Origin: Primula veris
Taxonomy: Eukaryota; Streptophyta; Magnoliopsida; Ericales; Primulaceae
Reading direction: 5' to 3'
Length of the DNA: 64,000 bases
Assembly (NCBI GenBank): GCA_963682055.1
Contig: OY821747.1
Span: 18,464,258 to 18,528,257 of the forward strand
Below are positions 22,726 to 35,233 of this stretch, piece after piece. The first letter of the stretch is position 1. The number at the start of each line of letters is the position of its first letter. Position numbers and translations under genes: made by a program. The notes beneath the pieces are model-generated. The model did no database searches. It had not been told where the DNA came from and saw only the letters and a program-made list of their open reading frames with translations.

Positions 22726-23362
22726 ATTTGGGGTTGATAACTCTATTTATCATGATTTTAATAAAATTTTGGTATTCTTTAATGGAGATTTTGTTGTGAC
22801 TACTATTAACCAAAATAACCGGTTCATCAATCTCCAAGTCCAAGTCAATATTATTGACAAACCCATTTTATTATCTATTATTTATGCCAAGTGTACAGCT
22901 CAAGAAAGATTGGAACTTTGGGATTTCTTAAGGAATAGTGATACTACAGCTCCTTGGTTAATTGCCGGTGATTTTAATACTATTTCCAAAAAGACTGATA
23001 AAAAAAAGGCCTGCCATTGAACTTAAGAGATTCTAATGATTATATTCAATGTTTAGAGGATATTGAAGTTATAGTGGATCCAAATTCATATGGTGTGATA
23101 ATAGAGGTGGTAACAGTGCTTTCTTTCATAGAATTGAGGAAGTGTTTGGTAATTATATGTGCTTTGACTCATTTAAATATGTTTCTTTAGAGTATTTGAG
23201 TAAGATAAACTCTTATCATAGTCCTCTGCGTATTACCTTTGATAATGGTCTAGTAGATGTGAATAAAAGGTTTATTTTCCAGAACTTTTGGACAGAACAT
23301 GATGGTTTTCTTGAAGTGGTGAAAAGTAACTGGTGTAACTAAAAAAAGGCAATGCTATGGGT
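22709..23362 (+). pseudogene. LINE A/B hybrid endonuclease fragment (copy 2)
   Basis: Same content as 14752-15405: GRYQRKFGVDNS, LELWDFL, WLIAGDFN, frame loss, then a second open piece (23142-23342) with SYHSPL. Similarity to LINE B ends at about 23362. The reading frame starting at 22667 includes palindrome sequence and is not a natural protein start. The crossover point of the duplication lies inside this fragment. Confidence 0.85.
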
Positions 23363-24496
23363 TCCCAGTGACCCAGATTGAGAAGTAATTACGGTTTTTC
23401 AGGTTGTACTTTGAAATGCTATCAGCGGTTAGTAAACAACATAGGACTTGAGTTCCAGGGAAATATGAAACTACTAAGCACAAAAATTCAAAATATATAT
23501 AAAGACTATCACAATAAGTCACTCCAAGCTAAAAGATAAGCTCTACATACAACAACATGATAAAAGAATTAGTTCCAATTAAGAGGCCAAAAAGTCTAAA
23601 AAAAATCTAAATAGAAGTTCAATAAATACATGATCTGCAACTAATCGATATAAAAACGATGTAATGATAACAAACAAAAAAGAACAGTCGAGCTTAAAAA
23701 AATCTTCAAAAATAACTTTATAAATGTCAAAAACAAGTAGCTCTTTCTAATACCTAAATTAACATCAGCATCATCCTAATAGTAACTGAACTTAGTTCCA
23801 TTTATCTAATCAAAATCAGGAAAGGTAGGGTCAGTACCTACCTAATTAAAATAGAAACTCACAAAGATAACATACAGAAAATAAGATTTTCTAAAAATAA
23901 TGATGGCTCCCTATGTTTACTACCTGGCTCCTCTCTTGCTATTAAAAAAAACCGTGTGCCAAATTATGCCATCGCACACACGTAAAATCCAATTAACAAT
24001 AATACTATAAAGGATTGTTGTAGTGGAGACCTTTCTCATTGGTCGTCTCACAACATTATTTTCGCATTTTAAGTAATAATTAAAAATTTCAAAGTTGCTT
24101 AGTTAGAATTACATATGTAATGCCTATATTTTAGAGTTTATTTTAGTTGTAACGCCTAGAGTTTGGTGTTTATGTTTACTAGAAAAACCATATTTGGAGT
24201 TTTGTAGAAGCATGTGAGTTGTGAGGTAGAAGCACGTCACCTTAGTTTACCTTATTGTCTTTTATGTTGCAGCTGCTTGTTTTACATGGTTGTCTTTTAT
24301 TCTGTTAGATATTGTATACAGGCGATTATTCTGACATGTTGTGCATCATCTGGAGTTTATCTTATTAGACGTTGTGGAGTTGTTACGGGTTGTTAACCCT
24401 GCGTATTTTATTTCTTGAATTATGTCACGAATTGTACGTTTAAAATTTTTATGACCTTGTTTATATGAGTTTATCATTTCTGGTTATAGTTGTTTA
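23363..24496. other. AT-rich stretch, no gene recognised (copy 2)
   Basis: Duplicate of 15406-16539, with no differences noticed. No family motif is seen. Confidence 0.4.
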
Positions 24497-26387
24497 GAGA
24501 AAAAATTTCGAGACGAAATTCTTTTAAGTAGGGTTAGTTGTAACATCCCGTATTTTTATAAGTGTTTTTAATTAGGAATTAATTTATCCAAAAACGTTTT
24601 ATTCAAATTTTACCAAAAACCGGTCACTCGACTAATTTTTAACCAAAAACCGAAACTCTTCCGAAAAACTTTATTTTAAAAACCTGTTACTAATTTTACT
24701 AATAAGAAGGACCCAATAGATTTGTTTCAAAACACTTGTATTTTTGAGTAGTAAAACTATATTTTTGGATTAAGAGTTAACTTTTAGAACTTTAGGAACC
24801 AAATAGTTCGCTTCCACAAACTTACTCAAAACAGTTTTTATCTATTCAATTCAGCCCACTTTTTCAAAACAGAAACCTAAAATAAGAGAGAAAAGAGAGA
24901 AAAAGAGAGAAACCAAATCTTACGAATGAGAAGAAGAACCACGTTAGCGGATTCTTACCGGAAGCATCTCTTCTACACGCTAAGGTAACGGGGGTTATCC
25001 ATTGCGACTAGACGAGTGTGTATTTTAGGATTAGGTCTTACGGTTATTTTAAATTGGGGGGTTTTTGCCTTTTATCTTAAATATGTTCTTAATTTGTTAA
25101 TTGGGTTTATTTGTTGTATGTTTTATTCACTTATTTGAATGGGAGAAATTGATGAGTTAGTTATATTAATTTCGGATTAATGAGTTTATGGATGAATTTG
25201 CATGTTTTATGCGTTGATTATGTGATTATATAATTATTGATGAAATTGGATAAATTTATATTGATCAATGGTGAATTGTAGTTTATGCATACAAAATGTT
25301 TGTTAAAATGCTTGAAAGTGATTTTATGTTGTTATAGCGTTTGGCTAGTTGTGAATTTAGTACATGTGGTTATGTGTTATGTGTATTACGTTAAGTGACG
25401 TATGAGATGATGTTATATGAATAGTATAATATTATTGGCCGAGGCCTTAATATTTATACGTATGAGATTGTGTTAATTGGATGATTTTATATTATTGGTC
25501 GAGGCCTTGTGATTTAGCTGTAGTGGCAATGGTCTCTGTCTCTTCCTAATTCCGGGGACAGAAGACGGCCGAAGGGATAAGGAATGACTTGTCTTACGGA
25601 CTGGGGCGAGTGACGTGAGAGGTCCTAGTGTGCACTATATTTACTTTTATATTAGTAATGGTCTATGTCTCTCCCTAATTCCGGGGACATAAGACGGCCG
25701 AAGGGATAGGGAATGACTCGTCTTACGGATTGTGACGAGTGGCGTGAGAGGTCCAAGTGCGCACTATAAATCTACTTTTATGTTGCAATGGTCTATGTCT
25801 CTCCCTAATTCTGGGGACATAAGACGGCCGAAGGGATAGAGAATGACCTACCTTACGGACTGGGGTAGGTGACGTGAGAGGTCCATGTATGCTATAGATG
25901 TGTGTTGAAGTTATTTAATTTATCCAGTTGTAGAATGTTATTATATTTCTTTTTATACGTCGATTATCGTAGTTGTAGAATTTGTGAGCTCTTGCATTTA
26001 TGGGATGGAGTGACGGTGTTTGTGGTGCCGTCCCGTCTAGTTATGTGCGTGAGACTCACCGTTACAATTTTGTATTTCAGGTACCACATAGGTTGGCATG
26101 TTTGGATAAGAACTGTTGCTTTACAACATCATGGGTTTGGGGCTTCCGCTTTCTTTTCATTTATTTTATATTTTGAGGTTGTAGCCTACGAGCAATTTAA
26201 ATTCGTTTATTTTTTCTCGTCTTGTAGCCGCGTTTGGCAAACACTTTTATTAAATTGTTTAATTGTTCCTTTAGCTCGCTAGTGTTTTCTTTTAAAAATT
26301 TTAATTTCGTACCAACAAGTTTCTATTTCATTTTGTTTAAAAAGGTCATGTCTCGATGTCCATATTTATAGAATTTGGTACGTCACA
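24497..26387 (+). mobile_element. Ty3/gypsy 3' LTR with short internal remnant (copy 2)
   Basis: Duplicate of 16540-18430, with the LTR at 24539-26387. One substitution was noticed (25295 a, against 17338 g). It arose by the tandem duplication, not by a second insertion, because the flanks are duplicated as well. Confidence 0.7.
25528..25902. repeat. 129-130-bp tandem repeat inside gypsy LTR (copy 2)
   Basis: Duplicate of the three-unit array at 17571-17945. Confidence 0.9.
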
Positions 26388-26946
26388 ACATATATTAATA
26401 CAAATGATATACTTGACAAGAGTTATATCGTAATCTATTCTTAGCAACTCAACTTTGGCAAACAAAAACAATCAAGCATGTGAATTGGTGGTGATGGGAA
26501 CATCTTTTTCTTTTACAACACGTTGAGGGGAAAATATAGAAAAAATAATAAATAAATAAATAAGTTTCAAAAGAATTTGTATGAATTTGACAAGAGTTGC
26601 TGAAAATCATATCATTGTCAATATTTATAACAAAGTAATATTTCTAATGTAACAGCTTCTAAACTTCCCTTTAGTCGGCTCATCCACCTATGATCAATTT
26701 CAAAACATTCTTAAATATAACGTGTAATTTAAACTTTAAACTCGAGAGAGAGAAAAGAGAGAGGAGCCAATTTTTTTATTTTATTTTAAATTGAGAGGAG
26801 CCCATGTTTGATAATGGAAGGTAATGGGAAATATTTGGGGGTCTGCGCGAGAAGTCTGAAATTGTTTAGGATGAATTTAATTTTGGACAGTTTAAAGAAA
26901 CACGTTATATTTAAAAGAATATTTTACTCTTATTTAAAAATAAGCA

Positions 26947-27246
26947 TTTATGGTGAGAAAAAACTGCCAACGCCACAACGAGCTTGCAACGACTTGTTGA
27001 CGACTCCAATTTTATTGAAATTCCGTTGCACAACTATCGCAAAACCGTAACGATAAACTATAATTGTCAACAGAATGTCAAGTTCAAAAAATCCGTAACT
27101 AAATCCATCGCTAGTCTGTCGCGAGATCTGTCACAAAAATTCTCCCAAAATATCCGTTGTTGTTCTTTCACTCAACCGTCACAAATTAATTACGGTTTTC
27201 TTGGCATTACCAATTTCTGTTCCCGATTGAAACTTTTTTTATAGTG
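26947..27246. mobile_element. CACTA-like right end (copy 2)
   Basis: Duplicate of 18990-19289, ending ttttttatagtg at 27246. No left end exists in this copy because the duplicated unit begins inside the LINE A fragment. Confidence 0.5.
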
Positions 27247-27556
27247 AGAGGAGCTCAGCATTCGGTAAATAGTGCAAGTTAAATTCGAAAATTTATGGAC
27301 GTTTTGCTCGACATCTTTAATGGTGAGTTTATGGACAAACTCTCTTTGTGTGAAAGTGAAACGCCAATTAGTTAATACTCCTTTTAGTTTGCCATTAAGT
27401 TTTACTTAGGTTAATGGTTTTCAAATTTATTAAACATATCTCAAATGCTTTAATTTTTTCTTAATCAAAGTTAAACCAAAATAATGAGTATAATGTATAA
27501 ATGTAAAAGAAAACAACACTTATCTTTTTTCAAGTGATTACAAAAACCTCACAAAT

Positions 27557-28897
27557 CTAACATAACTAAATGATAAGAAAATATAGACTTTGACTCATCT
27601 AGTAGAGAGTTACTTGCTCTTGGTATTGTGGGAAGACTTACTAATAGTAAAGCTACGTTTATGGACACATGAAGACTTATTGACAAATAAATTAACATAA
27701 TAAGTTTTTGGATAAATTAAGTCACTCGAGTGGGAATACTACTCTGTCACGGATGAAACTTGGAATTATTACCATTACAAAATGTCGATGCAAGTGAGTT
27801 AAGGGTGAGTACGCATGTTACGAGAATAAATGAACAAATAGTATCGGCATGACATAATGGTTTAAAACAAAAACATATCCTCAAGATCTCATTTGGTAAA
27901 TATGTGAATTTAAAAAATATTGTTTAAATGGAAAATGCTGATTTGATCATTGATCGAATGAAATTATAGATATACTTGAAAAAGACTTGATGAAAAAAAA
28001 AAGTTGGTGTAGTTACATATATTAGAACAAGTTTTAAAAATAAATACACATAATAATTACAAATAACACTATAAATTAATTGATACAATTCGAAATGAAT
28101 TACTCATACTATATATTGTTATTTTCCAACTTCCCCTATTATAACAAAGATATTTCAAGAGTTTAGCTGTAAATGTATTTTTGATGTGAGGGTGGGTTTC
28201 CTAGTAACCATGTGTAAACTTAGCATTCATTTCCTTTAATACTCTATGTGCAACATAATCATCAAGAGAATCATAAATACTTAGGACCATCTAAATTGGA
28301 CTTGTCGGTTGTCACACTAAAATCTTCATTATGAGAATCGATGGGAAGAAAAAAAGATCAAGCATGGCATGTATACATGAGTCCATGCTCTCGAAAACAA
28401 TTTTTTTAAAATAAGTACGTAAAGCTCACATCTTTTTTGTACAATTCATAGAAATGTAAGAAACGCAGTAAAAAACGTGTGTAGTCTACGAATGCATTGT
28501 TGATAAAGAGCCACCTCACTTGCATTTTTGGATCAATTACAACTATTTTTCTCTGCTTTATTACCTTATCGCCAATTAAGACCATTTTGAAGGCTTCAGT
28601 TTCGGTACAACTATCAGAAATACAGGCCAACGCATTGAGTGCATAGCTCATCACATTACTAGTATACTACACATACCACCGCCAACAAAACACACAGTAA
28701 ATGAGATGCAATACTGAAGTAGCATGCACTTGTTTATATAGCACAAATAAAAATTCTGCTAGTTCATGAAATAGCTTGATCTCCAATCTCCATAAAATAT
28801 TTTTAAAACTTTACATCAACCACGATACCAAACCTTGTTACACATAAGCTTATTGATTTTCAAAACTTTGGAACAAATAAGTTTGAGATTGATGAGG
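27557..28897. repeat. Diverged relative of the 6-9 kb segmental repeat (copy 2)
   Basis: Duplicate of 19600-20940, with one substitution noticed (28400). Confidence 0.6.
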
Positions 28898-29062
28898 GAG
28901 ATTAAATGTACACATCATATATTTGATAGATCACCTATTCGTTTTCAAGACATCCAGTGGCTTGTTATCTTCTTCCGCTTCCCATCACCCTTGATCATAA
29001 TATGTATTTGTTGTTAGATGAATATCTTTTTAATTCAATGGCAGAGCCTTTATAGAGTAGAT

Positions 29063-29074
29063 ATGTCATGTATT
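29063..29074. repeat. Left target-site duplication of LINE B
   Basis: atgtcatgtatt here matches atgtcatatatt at 39185-39196, just after the LINE B poly-A tail, in 11 of 12 bases. Confidence 0.75.
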
Positions 29075-29182
29075 TCCCTAAAAAATATTAATAGCATTTT
29101 CTTGATGAAGGTGTGCTAGGGTGAATAACTCTAGAGAGAAACAAAGAGACGACTAGGGTGAATAACCGTAGCCGTCACCACT

Positions 29183-30597
29183 ATGGTAGATCGTGACAAA
29201 CTTTTCGACGAGGCTAACAATGATCATCTTATTAAACCAGATCAGCCGGTTAAAACGTTCGCATCGATACTAAAAGCTAATGTGGATAAACCTAAAATTG
29301 ATTTGAAGGAAGTAGAGTCTTATAAAGGGGAACCATTAATACAGTTTTCATAGGAAGATATTCGACAATTGTCTGAACCTTTCAAATATACGATAGTTGG
29401 TAAGTTCTCGCATGGTAAACCAAAAATTGATGATATAAAAAAAGTCTTTCACTCTCTCGATTTACAAGCTAATTACCAAGTTGGAGTGTTAGAGTACAAT
29501 TTATTAGATGTTTTCATGAAGAAGACTTCCAAATAATTTGGATGAAAAAAATATGGTATATAAAAGGTTTTCCTATGCGCACTTTTAAGTGGTCGTATGA
29601 CTGTGATCCGGATTTTGAATCTACGGTTTCTTCATTTTGGATATCCTTACCTAAGCTACATATTCATTTATATAATATCTCTTGTATATATTCTATAGCT
29701 TCTGCATTTGGGCATCCGATAAAAGTTTACGAGCTTATTTCTAAATTGTCTAGACCTGGGCTAGCTCGTATTTATGTGGAAGTTGATCTAAGTAAACAAT
29801 TGGTACAAAGGGTTCGTATTAGTTATGGGCGAGATGCTGGGTTTTGCCAATACTGCAATTACGAAGACGTACCCAAGTATTGTTTCTATTGTCATAAGCA
29901 AGAGTATGAAGTTGCTAATTTTTTTTGAAAGCTAATGACCCTAAAAATAAAGCTACTAATGACAAAGAGCCAGTTCCGGAACAAGAGCCAATCCACAATA
30001 AAGAAAACACAAAAAAAACAAAGGCCAATTATTACAATAGAAATCCACCTCAATATAGAAAAAACTTAAAGAGAATCTACTAAAGATTGGGTTAATAGAA
30101 ATTTTGGTCGTACGGTTAATCCTAAAAGTGAGAAGCCTGATGTTGCTGAAGAGCCCCTAGAAAAACCTGCAGAAGAACAAGAAATTAATAAGGAATTTAT
30201 TACAGTAGATGATGATGTTTCTCCACCAACAGCCACTAATAATAATAGCAAAACTGATTCAGCTAAAATTGAAAATGTTGTTTCTCCAGCTAGTGAAAAG
30301 TTAAACAACTTTGATAATGGAAAAGTGTAGGGTCTCTTTGAAGATAATGAAGAACATGGCATTCTTGCTAAGTTTGATGGAGAAGAAGGCATAATAAGTG
30401 ATAGTGATAGCTCTCAAGAACCTATCATCCAAATGAAACATATTACAACAACCTTTGATCTATCAAAGGGAGGTTTAGTAGTGAATTTAAATCTCTCTCC
30501 TAGAGCTATACCTGAATGGGAGGAAGTTATTTCTAGCAGCAAAAAGAAAAAGCAAAAAAAGAAGGAATTTAATTTGGTTACACAACAAGAAATATAA
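29183..30597 (+). pseudogene. LINE B ORF1 (nucleic-acid-binding protein), broken
   Basis: ORF1 binds the element's RNA in L1-type retrotransposons. From the ATG at 29183 the frame reads MVDRDKLFDEANNDHL and meets TAG at about 29351. It continues with plant ORF1 text (DIRQLSEPFKYTIVGKFSHG) to further stops near 29535. A second frame (29542-29928) holds WISLPKLHIHLYN, LARIYVEVDL and a zinc-knuckle-like CQYCNYEDVPKYCFYCHK. A third carries an acidic, serine-rich tail and a lysine-rich end. At least two stops and two frame changes are present. It is the near-identical twin of 21226-22640. Confidence 0.85.
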
Positions 30598-30637
30598 ATA
30601 TCTAAATTCCTCTAATGTCCTGAATGGGAGGAAGTTA

Positions 30638-30682
30638 TTTCTTTGATACCTGCCAAATTTTCTTTGGCAGGTATCAAAGAAA
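30638..30682. repeat. Perfect 20-bp inverted repeat, 5-base loop (copy 2)
   Basis: Identical to 22681-22725. It sits between ORF1 and the truncated endonuclease of LINE B, so it existed in LINE B before the tandem duplication copied it. Confidence 0.95.
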
Positions 30683-31078
30683 ATTTGGGGTTGATAACTC
30701 TATTTATCATGATTTTAATAAAATTTTGGTATTCTTTAATGGAGATTTTGTTGTGACTACTATTAACCAAAATAACCAGTTCATCAATCTCCAAGTCCAA
30801 GTCAATATTATTGACAAACCCATTTTATTATCTATTATTTATGCCAAGTGTACAGCTCAAGAAAGATTGGAACTTTGGGATTTCTTAAGGAATAGTGATA
30901 CTACAGCTCCTTGGTTAATTGCTGGTGATTTTAATACTGTTTCCGAAAATACTGATAAAAAAGGAGGCCTAACTTAAGAGATTCTAATGATTATATTCAA
31001 TGTTTAGAGGATATTGAAGTTACAGAGCTAGCTTATAGTGGATCCAAATTCACATGGTGTTATAATAGAGGTGGTAAC

Positions 31079-31432
31079 TATTGAATTGTGGAGCCAAATA
31101 AGTTGTGCCCATATTTTCTAATTATCCCACATCGCTTGTAATTGTAATAAAACCCACTTTGGCTTCTATATATGTCCTACTATCTTGTATATTTAATTAC
31201 ACCAATTTACACATCACAATCACATATTCAAGAGAGAATATTGTAAAGAGAGAGTTCTATTTGTGAGAGAACCATAGCTTGTGATTGAGCTACATTACGA
31301 TTGTAATCCTCATTTAAGTGTCACGTGTAGCGGCCTAGAGACGTAGCCAATTTGGGTAAACTCCGTTATCAAAGAGCGTGTGCTCGGTTTTAGTTTTCTG
31401 TCTTTCTCATTGTTCGTCTGATCGACCCAACA
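31079..31432 (+). repeat. Copia 5' LTR
   Basis: 354 bp, matching 35234-35597. The expected TGTTGA start reads TATTGA here (TG changed to TA). The right end is ..ccaaca. A TATATA-containing promoter-like stretch (ttctatatatgtcc) lies near 31166. Confidence 0.9.
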
Positions 31433-31434
31433 AG

Positions 31435-31446
31435 TGGTATCAGAGC
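31435..31446 (+). promoter_or_regulatory. Copia primer-binding site (initiator tRNA-Met type)
   Basis: tggtatcagagc sits two bases after the 5' LTR. It is the standard copia primer-binding sequence, complementary to the 3' end of plant initiator tRNA-Met. Confidence 0.95.
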
Positions 31447-31457
31447 TCGGAAGGTCG

Positions 31458-32290
31458 ATGGCGAAAGAAGACAGAACCGCACACGGGATCGAGAAGTTCG
31501 ACGGGAAGGACTTCGCATTCTGGAGAATGCAAATAGAGGACTACATTTACGGGAGGAAGATGCATCAGCCACTTCTCCTTGAGAAAAGACCGACCACGAC
31601 CACCGAGGAGGCGTGGAAACTCTTAAACCGACAAGTGTTAGGAGTGATCCGCCTAACACTATCTAGGAGTATAGCACATAACGTCGCAAGAGAGACGACG
31701 ACGACGGGGATGATGAAGGTCCTCACCGACATGTATGAGAAACCATCAGCGAACAACAAGGTAAATCTCATGCGTAAGCTGTTCAACCTACGCATGGTTG
31801 AGGACACACCTATCGCAAATCACATGAACAAGTTCATCGACAACGTAAATCAGTTGGATGCGGTGGAGATAACTATTGAAGACAAAGTGAGAGCTCTTAT
31901 ACTGTTAGCATCTTTACCGAACAGTTGGGAATTCATGCGAGCTGCTGTTAGCCACTCAATTGAAAAGGAGAAACTAACTTACAACGACATCCGAGATCAA
32001 ATACTCGCTGAGTAACTCAGGAGATTATGCATGGGTGAATGCTCAAATGATGGAGCAGCCTTGAACGTGGGTTCAAAAGACCGGGGTAAGGCCAGGGTAT
32101 GGGACGTTAGAGGACGTTCACAATCCCGATATAGAAGAGGACAAAGCCGAGGCGGCAAAGATAGCGATCGAAGTAAGAAGAATCTTCGATGCTATAATTG
32201 CCAGGGTATGGGGCACTTCACTCATGAGTGCAAGCAGCCGAAGAAGGGTACCGGCCGTGATCACGTGGTTAATGTTGCGAGCGACGAGAA
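31458..32290 (+). pseudogene. Copia gag (capsid and zinc knuckle), one in-frame stop
   Basis: The start is MAKEDRTAHGIEKFDGKDFA at 31458. The gag-polypeptide region (FWRMQIEDYIYGRK, LMRKLFNLRM, IANHMNKF) runs to a TAA at 32013-32015 after RDQILAE. The same frame then continues through LRRLCMGEC to a basic stretch and the CCHC zinc knuckle CYNCQGMGHFTHEC (near 32195-32235). The stop is therefore a point mutation in an otherwise continuous gag-pol frame. Gag packages the element RNA in copia particles. Confidence 0.9.
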
Positions 32291-35067
32291 TTCGGGTGAC
32301 TGTTTATTGCTTGCCGAACAGAGAAATATAGAATCGTGGATTCTAGACTCTGGGGCATCATTTCACGCAACCCCTCAGAAGGATTTATTCGAAAATTACA
32401 CTGCGGGTAATTTCGGTAAAGTGTATCTAGCCGACGGAGAAGCGTTGGATGTTGTTGGAATGGGCGATGTGAAAATTCGCATTCCAAACGGGTCGGTATG
32501 GAAGCTAACGAAAGTGATGCATGTTCCGAGGTTGACCAAGAATATGATCCCAGTAGGTCAACTCGATGGAGAAAGACACTCCATTTCGTTCAACAATGTA
32601 GCTTGGAAAGTTTCACGAGGAGCTATGGTGATAGCCCGAGGGAGAAAAGTCGGTACACTGTACATGACGACCGATGAGGAGTGTACAATTGCGGCAGCTG
32701 TGTCGCAAACTTGCTCGGAACTGTGGCATCGACGGTTGGGTCACATAAGTGAGAAAAGGATGAGAGTGTTAGCAAAAGACGGGAAGCTACCAGGCTTGAA
32801 GTCTGTCAACCTCGACATGTGCGAAGGTTGCATCTTTGGAAAGCAGAAGAAAGTGAGCTTCCGGAAAGGTGGAAAAGCTCTCAAGGAGAAGAAGCTAGCA
32901 CTGGTCCACTTAGACATATGCGGACCATCTCCAGTAACCTCACTGGGAGGATCTCAGTACTATTTGACCTTCATCGATGATTCGACGAGGAAAACATGGT
33001 CTATTTCTTGAAACACAAGTCTGAGGTGTTTAAGAAATTTCAAGAATAGAAGGCCATGGTCGAACTAGAGACCGGGAATAAACTCAAATGTTTGAGGTCC
33101 GATAACGGCGGAGAGTACATTGATGCGAAGTTCGTAGAGTTCTGTGCTCAAAGAGGCATTCAGATGGAGAAGACCATCCGAAGAACGCCGTAACAAAATG
33201 GTGTGGCTGAGCAAATGAACCGAACAATCAATGAGCGTGCTAGGAGTATGAGGCTGCAAAGTGGTCTGCCCAAAGCCTTGTGGGCACATGCAGTAAGCAC
33301 GGCGGTTTACCTCATTAACCGCGGACCCTCAGTGCCATTAGAAAGGAGTATTCGCGAAGAAGAGTGGATATGAAAGCCTATCTCTTATGAACACTTGCAA
33401 GTGTTCGGTTGTCTGTCATATATCCATGTCGATATAAATGATCGTACCAAGCTTGACTCGAAATCCAAAGTGTGTTACTTTGTGGGGTACGGTGGAGCTG
33501 AGTTTGGATATCGCTTTTGTGATGGTCAAACAAAGAGGATCATTCATAGTAAGGATGTGATCTTCAACGAAAACATTTTGTACAAAGATCGACAAAATGT
33601 GGTGGTGGAAGAACACGCACTCCCATCCGAGAAAAGTGGTATAGTCGACATGAATGTGTTTCCAAGGTTGGAGTTGGAAAATGACACTGAAGATGAGCCA
33701 ATGGTGCTCGACAACCTACCAGCACATGCGAGAGAAGACCTCCTGCCCGATACTCTTCTTCCCTGCATTACATGTTACTCAATGATGCAGGCGAGCCCGA
33801 AAGTAGAGAGGAAGCTCTGGAGTTGAAAAACTCGAGCAAGTGGGAGCTCACGATGAAGGATGAGATGAAGTCACTTGAGAAAAATGTGACTTGGCAGTTA
33901 GCCGAACTACCCAAGGGGAAAAGGGCACTGAGCAATAAATGGGTGTTCCGACAAAAGGAGGAACAAGATGGCTCGAAATGGTATAAGGCACGATTAGTAG
34001 TCAAAGGGTTCCAGCAAAAGGCAGGAATTGACTACACCGAGATCTTTTCACCAGTCGTGAAGTTGACGACTATTCGGCTATTGTTGAGCATTGTTGTAAA
34101 TGCGAATCTCCATCTTGAGCAGTTAGATGTGAAAACTGCCTTTCTCCATGGAGATCTTGAAGAAGAAATTTACATGCTCCAACCTGAAGGGTTTGCCTAA
34201 AAGGGAAAAGAGAAACTGGTATGCAAACTGAGAAAGAGCTTGTACGGGCTAAAACAAGCACCACGACAGTGGTATAAAAAGTTTGACAGTTTAATGGTGG
34301 ATACCGGGTTCGAAAGAAGTGATAGTGATCACTGTTATTTCGTGAAGAGATTCGAGAACTCTTCGTACGTCATACTACTTTTGTACGTAGATGACATGTT
34401 GCTTGCCGGGTCGAGCCTTGTGGAGATTAACAAGGTGAAGCAATAGTTGGCGAAACAGTTTGAGATGAAAGATTTGGGAGCCGCAAATCAGATCCTCGGT
34501 ATGAGCATTTCCTGAGGAAGGGATGGGTCTTTGTTTCTGTCATAAGCTGAATATATGAAGAAAGTGTTGGTACGGTTTAGCATGAGTGATGCCAAGGATG
34601 TAGGCTCACCGCTAGCCATACACTTTTTCTTGTTGAAGAAACAATCACCCTCGGACGAGGAAGGAAAAGATCGTATGTCGAACATACCCTACGCTGTGAG
34701 TTGGACATCTAAGTTGCAAAATATTGTTGCATTGTCGACCACAGAGGCTGAGTACGTCGCGGTGACGGAAGCAAGCAAAGAGATGATTTGGTTGCAAGGT
34801 TTCTTAAAGGAGCTCGGTCAGAAAACCGACAAGGGAGTTCTGCACTGTGATAGTCAAAGTGCAGTTCAGCTAGCTAAGAATCTTGTATTCCATTCACGCA
34901 CCAAGCACATACAGATTCGTTACCATTTTATACGGGACGTTCTAGAAGATGGAATCTTCGCTGTAGAAAAGATTGAGGGCGCTAAGAACCCCACCGATAT
35001 GCTAACGAAGACTGTTACAATTGACAAACTGAGGCTGTGTGCAACCTCAGTAGGACTCCGAGCTTGA
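32291..35067 (+). pseudogene. Copia pol (protease, integrase, reverse transcriptase, RNase H), broken
   Basis: Protease: SWILDSGASFHATPQ (active-site DSG, near 32345). Integrase: HHCC region ELWHRRLGHIS and CEGCIFGKQKK, then LVHLDICGPS and FIDDSTRKTW. After a frame change near 33000 come RSDNGGEYI and NGVAEQMNRTINERARS, with stops at about 33049 and 33192. Reverse transcriptase: NKWVFRQKEE, ARLVVKGFQQKAGIDYTEIF, LDVKTAFLHGDLEEEIYM, stop at 34198, SLYGLKQAPRQWYKKFD, LLYVDDMLLAG (catalytic YVDD), more stops at about 34443 and 34513. RNase H: MSNIPYAV jumps straight to SWTSKLQNIVALSTTEAEY near 34695, so about 100 residues of the reverse transcriptase/RNase H junction are deleted. It then continues CDSQSAVQLAKN and RTKHIQIRYHFIRD to GLRA. 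Confidence 0.92.
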
Positions 35068-35220
35068 GGCTCAGGGTCGCTGTTACATGAAAAATGAGCA
35101 ACTCTGAAGAGTAATAATTATTATACAATGATACCGATGGGAGCATTCTGCTCGGTGGAGCACAGTGAGTTCGGTGATCGGGGATAATCAGAATTCTTTT
35201 GAAGCACTTGACATTTGACT

Positions 35221-35232
35221 CCAAGTGGGAGA
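35221..35232 (+). promoter_or_regulatory. Copia polypurine tract
   Basis: ccaagtgggaga lies immediately before the 3' LTR, the position and composition of the plus-strand primer site of copia elements. Confidence 0.8.
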
Positions 35233-35233
35233 T

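Larger units (their letters stand above)
22709..30665. repeat. 7,957-bp tandem duplication, copy 2
   Basis: Head-to-tail second copy of 14752-22708. Its first part (22709 to about 22888) shares base choices with the endonuclease at 30666. From about 22966 onward it shares them with copy 1. For example, it has tatcatg and tttatgcc as at 30.7 kb, but attgccggtg and actatttccaaaaag as at 14.99 kb. Copy 2 is therefore a hybrid, as expected from unequal crossing-over between two LINE copies. Confidence 0.95.

Noticed and set aside
22667..23020. 117-residue frame starting MGGSYFFDTCQIFF
   Set aside because: The start is made of palindrome sequence; only the part from GRYQRKFG on is LINE endonuclease.
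31435..31446. tRNA-like motif tggtatcagagc
   Set aside because: It is the copia primer-binding site, not a tRNA gene; no cloverleaf follows.
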